From NCBI GenBank assembly GCA_016126025.1, contig JAEFDA010000086.1:1-21598 (forward strand): 21,598 nt of DNA, written 5' to 3'. How positions within the stretch are numbered: position 1 is the stretch's first letter; each line of letters opens with the position of its first letter. This document shows, piece by piece, positions 15,905 through 21,492 of the stretch. This DNA is from Nitrososphaerota archaeon (lineage in GTDB: Archaea > Thermoproteota > Nitrososphaeria > Nitrososphaerales > Nitrosopumilaceae). The notes beneath the pieces are model-generated. The model ran no database searches. It saw nothing but the letters and a program-made list of their open reading frames with translations, and was not told the origin of the DNA. The position numbers and the translations under genes were made by a program.

Positions 15905-16714
15905 ATGAGAACTGTTTCGACATTTGCACTGACGGCCATAATACTGGCGGGTGCCGGCACGGCGCCGGCCCTGGCCCAGCAGATGGCCCCCATAGCGGTA
16001 ATGACCGACATGGAATCGTACGTTGAGGGGGATGTCATAACGATATCCGGCCAAGTCATGGCCCGACATAGCGGCGGCATGAGCATCATAGTTACGGCGC
16101 CCAACGGCAACATCGTCAAGATCGGCCAGCCCATGGTGGGTCCGGACAACACGTTCACCTTTGAGATAGCAACGGGCAACTACATGACGCAGGCCGGCAT
16201 CTACACCGTGGAAGCCAACTATTCGCTGAACGCCAAGTCCCCCCGCTTAGCCACAACCACATTCATGTATACGCCCATAGACACGTCGGGCATATTCGTG
16301 GACGGAACGGAGTTTGAGCCGGCACACACGATTGTGGGCGGCGCTGTACTTGGCATGCATACGGATCCGCAATATAACACCCTTGTAATTGATATTGAGT
16401 CCATGAGTGACGGCACCATCACCATCACCCTGCCCCGGGCCCTGATAGACTCCCAGACTGTAGATGGCACCGACGATTCGTTCTTCGTGTTGGTCGACGG
16501 CGAGGAGGTCGATTATATGGAGACCGAGACCACCGACGAGGCACGAACACTGGTTATCGACTTTCCGGGCGGAGCCGAGATGATAGAGATAATCGGCACC
16601 TCCGTGGCGATACCCGAGTTCGGCGTCATGGCGGCGCTGATTCTGGCCGTGGCCATCGTGTCCATAGTGGCCGTATCCGCAAGGTCCCGGCTCAGTCTGG
16701 TACCAAGGTTCTAA
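15905..16714 (+). CDS. PEFG-CTERM secreted surface protein 4
   Basis: Exported protein of 269 residues. The signal peptide (about 1-24, ending PALA) is followed by an MG2-like beta domain with SYVEGDVITISGQV (38-51), TAPNGNIVKIGQP (64-76) and GIYTVEANY (98-106). A second domain has ITITLPRALI (172-181), DDSFFVLVDGEEVDY (190-204) and IDFPGGAEMIEIIGT (218-232). The tail has PEFG (237-240), a transmembrane helix and ARSRLSLVPRF. The architecture matches PEFG proteins 1 and 2, and the tail is identical to that of protein 3, partly at DNA level. It stands alone between the RNA polymerase operon and tRNA-Gln. The start is fixed by a TATA box 27 bases upstream. A surface-layer, adhesion or envelope role is an inference. 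Confidence 0.88.
   Translation: MRTVSTFALTAIILAGAGTAPALAQQMAPIAVMTDMESYVEGDVITISGQVMARHSGGMSIIVTAPNGNIVKIGQPMVGPDNTFTFEIATGNYMTQAGIYTVEANYSLNAKSPRLATTTFMYTPIDTSGIFVDGTEFEPAHTIVGGAVLGMHTDPQYNTLVIDIESMSDGTITITLPRALIDSQTVDGTDDSFFVLVDGEEVDYMETETTDEARTLVIDFPGGAEMIEIIGTSVAIPEFGVMAALILAVAIVSIVAVSARSRLSLVPRF
16625..16671 (+). repeat. 47-bp exact repeat coding the PEFG-CTERM helix, copy 2
   Basis: Identical to the reverse complement of 7311-7357, so the two copies form an inverted pair on the chromosome about 9.3 kb apart. Both encode the helix behind PEFG. Confidence 0.85.
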
Positions 16715-16716
16715 CC

Positions 16717-16730
16717 GTTTTTCCATTTTT
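16717..16730 (+). terminator. Oligo-T terminator of PEFG protein 4
   Basis: Two runs of five T separated by CCA start a few bases after the TAA stop of the 15905-16714 gene. Confidence 0.55.
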
Positions 16731-16798
16731 GTATTAGTGTGGCGCCGAAAGGCCCTCGACCATGCGGTGGCGCCTTCCGCAGACATACTCGCAAATGG

Positions 16799-16805
16799 TT
16801 ATATT
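16799..16805 (+). promoter_or_regulatory. TATA box of tRNA-Gln
   Basis: TTATATT centred 29 bases before the first base of the tRNA at 16831. Confidence 0.6.
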
Positions 16806-16852
16806 TGAAGCGCCGGCGCCTGTGGCCAGTAGCCCGATAGTCTAGCGGTCAA

Positions 16853-16867
16853 TTGTTCACAGGCCAA
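16853..16867 (+). other. D-loop intron of tRNA-Gln (15 bases)
   Basis: TTGTTCACAGGCCAA interrupts the D-arm between positions 21 and 22. GGTC (16847-16850) pairs with GGCC (16862-16865) as the 4-bp central helix; the 3-base bulges are AAT (16851-16853) and AAG (16866-16868). Cutting after the second base of each bulge removes exactly these 15 bases and restores a normal D-loop. An inner stem starts with T16854-A16861 and G16855-C16860. The outer helix is weak (one mismatch), so this is a relaxed bulge-helix-bulge. Confidence 0.8.
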
Positions 16868-16883
16868 GGATCCCGCGCTCTGG

Positions 16884-16897
16884 TTCCCGGAGGAGAC
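16884..16897 (+). other. Canonical 37/38 intron of tRNA-Gln (14 bases)
   Basis: TTCCCGGAGGAGAC follows G37 of the anticodon loop. CTCT (16878-16881) pairs with GGAG (16892-16895) as the 4-bp central helix, flanked by bulges GGT (16882-16884) and ACA (16896-16898). The anticodon stem forms the outer helix. Cuts after the second bulge base give a normal 7-base loop with CUG. Confidence 0.85.
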
Positions 16898-16944
16898 ACG
16901 CGGGGGCGGCAGTTCGAATCTGCCTCGGGCTACTGTATACCAGT

Positions 16945-17541
16945 CTAGCGGGATGCCAGGGCTATACGTTCCAGCTCGTTCTTCTTCTTGACCGAGGGCG
17001 CCGCCGGGTCGTTTCGAGCCGCCAGTATCAGGTGTTCTGCCATCCACTCCTCCACCGGTCTGGGGTTGGCGTATGCCTTCTCCTTTATGCCGTCTGCTAT
17101 AAAGCGCAGGGCCAGATCCACCCGGCGGATGGGCGCCACGTCCACCGACAGGTGGTATGTGGTGCCGCCATACACGATGCGGGTGGTGTCCTCGTTGGGG
17201 GCCGAATTCTCGATGGCCCGCACCAGCACCTCAACCGGGTTATTGCCGGTCCTGAGCGATATTATGTCAAAGGCCGTCTTTACCGTGTTGATGGCCCGGA
17301 TCTTCTTTCCTGCCATCCGGCCGGTGTTCTTGGCATAGCGCTTGCCAAAGTGCATGATCTTGTTGCACAGCCTCTCCACCACGTTGACGTCGGCCTTGTT
17401 GTACCGCTTGAGGGCGGAACGGCCGAAGGTGTACGGCAGTATCTGCTGGCGCAGCGAGATGGCGGTCTTGAGTCCCGGATCCCGGATCTCTATGCCGCTC
17501 AGGTCGTACTTGCGGAATAGTAGCATCTCGCCCGCACCCAC
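16945..17541 (-). CDS. rps7: Small ribosomal subunit protein uS7
   Basis: Archaeal/eukaryotic-type S7, which binds the 3' domain of 16S rRNA near the E site. Recognisable parts are LLFRKYDLSGIEIRDPGL near the N-terminus, FGRSALKRYNKADVNVVERL, GKKIRAINTVKTAFDII, NPVEVLVRAIENSAPNEDTTRI and the typical C-terminus KKKNELERIALASR. The start is uncertain. GTG 17541 has GGAGGTG six bases upstream and is preferred, giving 198 residues. GTG 17550 would overlap the S12 stop (GTGA), and ATG 17526 is a third option. It is the last gene of the L30e-nusA-S12-S7 group, convergent with tRNA-Gln. Confidence 0.93.
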   Translation of the reverse strand: MGAGEMLLFRKYDLSGIEIRDPGLKTAISLRQQILPYTFGRSALKRYNKADVNVVERLCNKIMHFGKRYAKNTGRMAGKKIRAINTVKTAFDIISLRTGNNPVEVLVRAIENSAPNEDTTRIVYGGTTYHLSVDVAPIRRVDLALRFIADGIKEKAYANPRPVEEWMAEHLILAARNDPAAPSVKKKNELERIALASR

Positions 17542-17546
17542 GCCAA

Positions 17547-17984
17547 TCACCTCCGGGGCTTCTCCTTCTTGCCGATGACCAGCTCATGCAGCGATGTGCC
17601 GTTCACCTTGAACACCTTGAACCGTACGCCGGGTATGTCCCCCATGGCGCCTCCCTGGGTGGCCCCCATTCCCTGTATATGGACCTCGTCGTGTTCGTCT
17701 ATAAAGTTCAGCGCCCCGTCCCGGGGCAGGAAGGCGGACACGGACTTGCCGTTCTTTATGAGCTGGACGCGGACGCATTTCCGTACCGCAGAGTTGGGCT
17801 GCTTTGCGGCAACGCCGATCTTCTCCAAGACTATGCCCCGGGCCTGTGGAGCCCCGGCCAGCGGATCCGCCTTCTTGTCTATTCCCAGCTTGCGCCTCTT
17901 GAACGACGAGATGGCCCACCTCTGGCGCTTCCTCTTTGTCTTGAGAACGCGGCCTGCGAACAGTCCCAAGGGAGATTTGGTCAC
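17547..17984 (-). CDS. rps12: Small ribosomal subunit protein uS12
   Basis: 145-residue decoding-centre protein. The family signature KQPNSAVRKCVRVQLI (61-76) and the loop with LPRDGALNFIDEHDEV (86-101) are intact, followed by the typical archaeal end HELVIGKKEKPRR. The start is GTG 17984, separated by one base from the nusA stop, with GGAGTGG upstream. Length and sequence are normal for archaea. The gene is tightly packed between nusA and S7 in one operon. Confidence 0.96.
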   Translation of the reverse strand: MTKSPLGLFAGRVLKTKRKRQRWAISSFKRRKLGIDKKADPLAGAPQARGIVLEKIGVAAKQPNSAVRKCVRVQLIKNGKSVSAFLPRDGALNFIDEHDEVHIQGMGATQGGAMGDIPGVRFKVFKVNGTSLHELVIGKKEKPRR

Positions 17985-17985
17985 G

Positions 17986-18450
17986 CTACCACTCCACCGT
18001 CTGCCGCTGTGGACTATTTATCAGTACGGAGCCGATGTCAAAGTACCGCTTTGCCAGAAGGCGCGCCTTCTCGGCGTTGCGGCCCTCCCGGCCCACCACT
18101 ATGCCCTTCTTGCCCGGATCCACCGTGACCTTGGCCTGCCGGGTGCCGTCGGGGCCGTCTACTATCGTCACATCCGAGACCAGCTTGCTGTTCAGGAGGT
18201 TCTTGAGGAACCTCTCGGGCTCCTCGTGGAATTCTACCAGCTCCACGTTCCTCTTTATCATGCTCTGGAGGGACTTGATGTGCACGCCGCCCTTGCCTAT
18301 GGCCAAGCCCATCTTGCCGGATCCCACCACGAATATGATGCGGTCCTTCTTTTCATCCTCCACGCAGTCCCGGGCCGTAGACTTGGTCACCCGCTGGAAC
18401 AGGGACATCAGCCTCATCTGTTCGCTGGTTAGTTTAATGGCGTGCATCAT
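17986..18450 (-). CDS. nusA: NusA-like transcription factor (two KH domains)
   Basis: Archaeal NusA homologue of 154 residues, made of two KH RNA-binding domains without the S1 and C-terminal parts of bacterial NusA. The KH GxxG loops are GKGG (52-55) in VVGSGKMGLAIGKGGVHIKSLQ and GREG (120-123) in GIVVGREGRNAEKAR. It is usually found between L30e and S12, as here, and is thought to act in transcription elongation or termination. Two ATG codons are adjacent (18450, 18447). A TATA-like box at 18483-18490 would give a leader of about 10 bases, so this gene may start its own transcript with S12 and S7. Confidence 0.93.
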   Translation of the reverse strand: MMHAIKLTSEQMRLMSLFQRVTKSTARDCVEDEKKDRIIFVVGSGKMGLAIGKGGVHIKSLQSMIKRNVELVEFHEEPERFLKNLLNSKLVSDVTIVDGPDGTRQAKVTVDPGKKGIVVGREGRNAEKARLLAKRYFDIGSVLINSPQRQTVEW

Positions 18451-18482
18451 GTACCACGATTACGCCCGGACTCCGTTGGTCT

Positions 18483-18490
18483 CATTTATA
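18483..18490 (-). promoter_or_regulatory. Possible TATA box of nusA-S12-S7
   Basis: The minus strand reads TATAAATG, centred 36-37 bases before ATG 18450, slightly farther than the leaderless spacing seen elsewhere. It lies in the 59-base gap behind the L30e gene. Confidence 0.45.
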
Positions 18491-18509
18491 GCTTGATTGA
18501 TCGACAGTA

Positions 18510-18815
18510 TTATTCATTCTCCTTTATTATGGACTGCACCATCGAGTCGTCCACCCCCATGATGGCTAGTGCCGAGACACGGAACTGCAGCCCGCACAGC
18601 TTGCCCAAGGCCACCGACGTTCCCCCATACCGCATGACGGGCACCTTGGCCTTCTCGGCCGATTCTGAGGTCTTGTGGGACAGTGCCACGTTGTTTGGGT
18701 CGGAGAGCACCACCAGGCTGGAATCCCCCGCCGTGTTCATTACTTGGCGGGCGCCGGTCACCAGACGCTTCTCGCGCACCGCATCCTTGAGGGTCTTGGC
18801 AAGCAGCTTGCTCAT
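18510..18815 (-). CDS. rpl30e: Large ribosomal subunit protein eL30 (L30e)
   Basis: 101-residue member of the L7Ae/L30e/S12e RNA-binding family. Typical features are MSKLLAKTLKDAVREKRLVTGARQV at the start (first 25 residues), a central strand LVVLSDPNN, and the segment VPVMRYGGTSVALGKLCGLQFRVSALAI. Position ahead of nusA supports L30e over L7Ae. The start is ATG 18815, about 27 bases after ATTTATAT, so the mRNA is probably leaderless. Confidence 0.93.
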   Translation of the reverse strand: MSKLLAKTLKDAVREKRLVTGARQVMNTAGDSSLVVLSDPNNVALSHKTSESAEKAKVPVMRYGGTSVALGKLCGLQFRVSALAIMGVDDSMVQSIIKENE

Positions 18816-18837
18816 GCGGCAACTCCGGCCGCAGGGG

Positions 18838-18845
18838 ATTTATAT
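18838..18845 (-). promoter_or_regulatory. TATA box of L30e
   Basis: The minus strand reads ATATAAAT, centred about 27 bases before ATG 18815. Confidence 0.6.
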
Positions 18846-18906
18846 GTTAAGGTAGCGTAAGGTGGCCTAAAATTACAACCAAGGATCGGGGCGGGACACC
18901 GCCCAC

Positions 18907-18920
18907 AAAAGGCGGCCGCC
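18907..18920 (-). terminator. Hairpin and T-run behind the flavoprotein gene
   Basis: On the minus strand the self-complementary GGCGGCCGCC is followed by TTTT, 14 bases after the stop of the 18934-19947 gene. A second GC stem (18889-18894/18899-18904) lies just beyond. Confidence 0.45.
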
Positions 18921-18933
18921 ACCCCTGTGCCCG

Positions 18934-19947
18934 CTAGGCCTTTGCCACCTTCATGAGATCCGCCATCTTGATGTCCATTCCAAACCTGGCCTCGTTCCGC
19001 TTCATGTAGCGGTATATGGCAATGACGTCGGGGATCGACCTCACCATGCTAAAGTTCCGGTGTATCTTTTTTCGCACAAACCCAAAGACCTTATCATATA
19101 CGGCAAAGTGTTTCCCGACTGCCCTCTCGTACGCCCCAAAGTCGTCCATATTCTCCAGAAAGATCTCAACGCACTGCATGCTGGGGATGATGCCCTCGCC
19201 CAGAAGCGCGTACACGGTCCCTATGGACTCGCCGACGCCCACCACCTTGCCGGAGTGGTACGGCTTGCAGTGGCCCGGCGTGGCCAGCCGGATGGGGCGC
19301 CCCTTGGTGGCCAGAACCCTCCCGCCGTGCTTCTTCAGGAACGCGTCGGTGGCCTTGACATGGTTCTTGTTGTAGTCCCCGGCCCCTATGTGCGCCGTAT
19401 TCGAACCCAGCGGGAAGTACCAAAAGTATCCGGACATGCCGGGGAACGGCTCTATATAGAAATCGTCGTACGGAACGCCGTCCTCGTACTCCACCCTGTA
19501 CTCGTAGGTTGGCAGGAAAAAGTCCCGCTTCAGCCGGGGCAGGTATGACCGGTGGAATCCGGTGCAGTCCACGATCATGTCATAATCCTGGTTCAGGCGC
19601 TCCAGCTTGGGCGCCTGGCCGTACCGGACGTCGCAGTCCTTGATAAAGTCCTTGATCAGCCCCAGCTTGTTGTACGTGCACAGGCCGTGCAGCCCTATCC
19701 CGAACTCCACTCCCCCGCTCATCCGGACATCCATGCGGCGGCCGTCGTGTATCAGAAAATCCCCAAAGTTCCGGCCCGTCTTCCTGCAGAACTCCTCCAG
19801 CACCGGCCGTATGGTACCCCAGGCGCATATCGAGTCGTGCCGCTCGCTGGTGCTCCGCTCGTACCCCACCGCATCGTGCTCGGTGTCCCGCAGCCGGGCC
19901 ATGAGATAGCTGCCGGCTACGCCCATGCCCATGACCGCAATCCTCAC
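18934..19947 (-). CDS. Geranylgeranyl reductase-like FAD-dependent oxidoreductase
   Basis: Flavoprotein of 337 residues. The N-terminal FAD loop GMGVAG (7-12) follows strand MRIAVM; DCTGFHR (127-133) precedes the substrate half; YFWYFPLG and HIGAGD (174-191) are characteristic of the geranylgeranyl reductase family; GVGESIGTVYALLGEGI (237-253) is the second FAD-contacting region. Such enzymes saturate isoprenoid chains of archaeal membrane lipids, but related ones act on other substrates, so lipid saturation is an inference. I start at GTG 19947, because a TTTTTTATT box lies 28 bases upstream and the Rossmann strand then begins at residue 2; a TTG at 19971 would lie inside that box. It is divergent from the DsbA-like gene. 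Confidence 0.85.
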   Translation of the reverse strand: MRIAVMGMGVAGSYLMARLRDTEHDAVGYERSTSERHDSICAWGTIRPVLEEFCRKTGRNFGDFLIHDGRRMDVRMSGGVEFGIGLHGLCTYNKLGLIKDFIKDCDVRYGQAPKLERLNQDYDMIVDCTGFHRSYLPRLKRDFFLPTYEYRVEYEDGVPYDDFYIEPFPGMSGYFWYFPLGSNTAHIGAGDYNKNHVKATDAFLKKHGGRVLATKGRPIRLATPGHCKPYHSGKVVGVGESIGTVYALLGEGIIPSMQCVEIFLENMDDFGAYERAVGKHFAVYDKVFGFVRKKIHRNFSMVRSIPDVIAIYRYMKRNEARFGMDIKMADLMKVAKA

Positions 19948-19970
19948 GTGTTCCGCTACACCGTCACCCA

Positions 19971-19979
19971 ATAAAAAAC
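19971..19979 (-). promoter_or_regulatory. TATA box of the flavoprotein gene
   Basis: The minus strand reads TTTTTTATT, centred 28 bases before GTG 19947. This decides the start codon. Confidence 0.6.
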
Positions 19980-19985
19980 ACGCTG

Positions 19986-20001
19986 CGCCGGAGCTCCGGC
20001 G
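19986..20001. promoter_or_regulatory. Perfect 16-bp palindrome between divergent promoters
   Basis: CGCCGGAGCTCCGGCG equals its own reverse complement. It sits between the TATA boxes of the flavoprotein gene (19971-19979) and the DsbA-like gene (near 20021-20035), where a dimeric regulator could control both. Confidence 0.4.
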
Positions 20002-20020
20002 TTAACTTTTGGGCCTCGCC

Positions 20021-20035
20021 GATATACTCATAATG
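20021..20035 (+). promoter_or_regulatory. TATA region of the DsbA-like gene
   Basis: GATATACTCATAATG holds two weak boxes (ATATA and CATAAT), 25 to 32 bases before ATG 20056. Confidence 0.45.
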
Positions 20036-20055
20036 CGCTGGCACACATAGAAGTC

Positions 20056-21279
20056 ATGCGGCAGACGGCGGTCTTTGTTGCAATTGTAGCTCTCTCCGTC
20101 GCGGTCCTGTCGTCCGCCCCCCCAGCATCTGCCGAGACAGTCCGCGGCACCACCAGCGGCGGGGCGCTGGACGTGGTGGTAACCCCCGGCGAGACCGGGT
20201 TCGGCATGGAGTTTGTAAATCCGGTCACCGGCAATACTCAGGAGCACGTGGATTATACGGTGGCGGTGAGCAACGGGGGCGAGTACACTTTCGGGCCCAT
20301 CCCGCTCACCCACACCACCCCGGGTAAAGTAACCATACCGGCCATCCTGGGGGACGGCGCCAACCAGATCATGGTGTCGATTAGCGGAATACTCTTCATA
20401 CCGATAGACGAGGAGACGCTGACGCTGGAGGTCGTGCTGGGCGTACAGGCGGAGAGGTCCGTGCCCGCATGGGTAAAGACCAACGCCGGGTGGTGGGCCG
20501 AAGGCCAGATAGACGACGGCACGTTTCTGACTGGCATAGAGTACCTGATAAGCGAGGGCATCATAGCGGTGGAGGCCGCCTCCGGCGGGGAGTCGTCGGG
20601 ATCCATACCCGGATGGGTAAAGACCACGGCCGGGTGGTGGGCCGAAGGGCTGGTGAGCGACGAGGAGTTCCTGAACGCCTTGGAGTACCTGATTGGGCAG
20701 GGCGCCATAACCGTGGCGGCGGCCGGGCCGGTGCTGGGCGGCGTGGATCTGAGCCATGCGTCGGCTCCATATGGAGACGACGAGGCCCCCATAACCATAA
20801 TCGAGTTCGGCGACTACCAGTGCCCCAACTGCAAGAGCTGGTTTGACAGCACCCGGCCGGCCATACAGTCCGAGTACATAGATACCGGAATGGCCAGAAT
20901 ATACTTTGTGGATTTGGCATTCATAGGCCCGGACTCGGCCGGCGCCGCGGCGGCCTCATACTGCGCCGAGGAGCAGGGCATGTACTGGGAGTACCATGAC
21001 GAGTTGTACGGAAACCAGGGCAGCATACAGAGCGGCTGGGCGTCCGACGCCAACCTGGTGCAATTCGCAGTGGGCCTGGGGCTGGACTCCGAGTCCTTTG
21101 GAGCGTGTCTTGCCCGAGATCACAGCGAACGCATCTCGTTCAACTCCCTGCAGGCCCAGAACCTCGGCGTAGACCGGACCCCGTCCTTTGTGGTAGTGGG
21201 CCCCGGAGGAGTAGAGACCATACTCGGAAACCAGCCGTATGCGGTCTTTGAGGCGGCCATGCAGGGCCTGCTGGGATGA
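20056..21279 (+). CDS. Secreted DsbA-like thioredoxin-fold protein with two AGWW repeats
   Basis: 407-residue exported protein. The signal peptide (about 1-26, ending ASA) is followed by a beta-rich region (30-130). Two repeats come next, at 137-170 and 185-218, each with WVKT..AGWWAEG, an acidic stretch and EYLI..G(I/A)I. The C-terminal thioredoxin fold starts near 245 with ITIIEFGDYQCPNCKSWF; CPNC (256-259) is the redox pair and Thr375-Pro376 in RTPSF the likely cis-proline loop. The fold is of the DsbA/DsbG-like type that makes or isomerises disulfides outside the membrane. AGWW repeats recur in thaumarchaeal secreted proteins; their function is unknown to me. No PEFG tail or C-terminal helix is present. 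The cysteines of PEFG protein 2 make it a conceivable client. Confidence 0.88.
   Translation: MRQTAVFVAIVALSVAVLSSAPPASAETVRGTTSGGALDVVVTPGETGFGMEFVNPVTGNTQEHVDYTVAVSNGGEYTFGPIPLTHTTPGKVTIPAILGDGANQIMVSISGILFIPIDEETLTLEVVLGVQAERSVPAWVKTNAGWWAEGQIDDGTFLTGIEYLISEGIIAVEAASGGESSGSIPGWVKTTAGWWAEGLVSDEEFLNALEYLIGQGAITVAAAGPVLGGVDLSHASAPYGDDEAPITIIEFGDYQCPNCKSWFDSTRPAIQSEYIDTGMARIYFVDLAFIGPDSAGAAAASYCAEEQGMYWEYHDELYGNQGSIQSGWASDANLVQFAVGLGLDSESFGACLARDHSERISFNSLQAQNLGVDRTPSFVVVGPGGVETILGNQPYAVFEAAMQGLLG
20464..20565 (+). repeat. AGWW repeat 1 in the DsbA-like gene
   Basis: Encodes residues 137-170. A 36-base core starting at 20469 matches the second copy, starting at 20613, except for a few bases. 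Confidence 0.8.
20608..20709 (+). repeat. AGWW repeat 2 in the DsbA-like gene
   Basis: Encodes residues 185-218; the offset from copy 1 is 144 bases (48 codons). Confidence 0.8.
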
Positions 21280-21305
21280 GCGCGGCCTGCATGACACCAA
21301 GGATA

Positions 21306-21343
21306 CCTGTCGGGACAGGAGCCGGCCCTGGGAAGCGCCCAGG
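21306..21343 (+). terminator. Two adjacent hairpins behind the DsbA-like gene
   Basis: CCTGT/ACAGG with loop CGGG (21306-21319) and CCTGGG/CCCAGG with loop AAGCG (21327-21343) start 27 bases after the stop codon. No T-run follows, so a role in 3'-end formation or stability is only possible. Confidence 0.3.
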
Positions 21344-21444
21344 CGTAAACCATCCCGAACCGGCCCGCATGGTCAGAGCATGGCCGGCTCCGGATGCCGC
21401 CGCGCATGGCCGGCTATGCAGATAATCGATGCGACCTGCAGTGA

Positions 21445-21492
21445 CTACTTGCCCGCGTCGGGGGTGCAGCCGCAACCGCTGCAGTGGGCCAA
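21445..21492 (-). CDS. Possible 15-residue Cys-rich peptide or in-frame tail
   Basis: Directly after the TAG of the partial gene at the window edge, and in the same frame, TTG opens a 15-codon frame containing HCSGCGCTPDAGK and ending in TAG. GGAGGG lies four bases before the TTG, which is good spacing for translation. The three clustered cysteines (CxxCxC) and one histidine suggest metal binding. It could be a tiny protein, a read-through tail of the upstream gene, or chance. Nothing else can be said from the sequence. Confidence 0.25.
   Translation of the reverse strand: MAHCSGCGCTPDAGK

Larger units (their letters stand above)
16831..16932 (+). tRNA. tRNA-Gln(CUG) with two introns
   Basis: A complete cloverleaf can be folded once two short introns are removed. 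Acceptor stem AGCCCGA (16831-16837) pairs with TCGGGCT (16925-16931), discriminator A at 16932. D-stem GTCT (16840-16843) pairs with GGAT (16868-16871) around loop AGCGGTCAA. Anticodon stem CCGCG (16873-16877) pairs with CGCGG (16899-16903); the spliced loop CTCTGGA gives anticodon CUG. The variable loop is GGGC, and T-stem GGCAG pairs with CTGCC around TTCGAAT (16908-16924). The mature tRNA is 73 bases and CCA is not encoded. U8, A14, G18G19, A21, U33 and C48 are in place. A TATA box lies 29 bases upstream. Its 3' end is 12 bases from the stop of the convergent S7 gene. Confidence 0.9.

Noticed and set aside
16831..16932. An intron-free tRNA, or a tRNA pseudogene with a D-arm insertion
   Set aside because: The direct pairing AGGC with GTCT leaves unpaired bases before the anticodon stem. 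Removing the two bulge-helix-bulge introns gives a perfect 73-base tRNA, so neither decay nor a single-intron model is needed.
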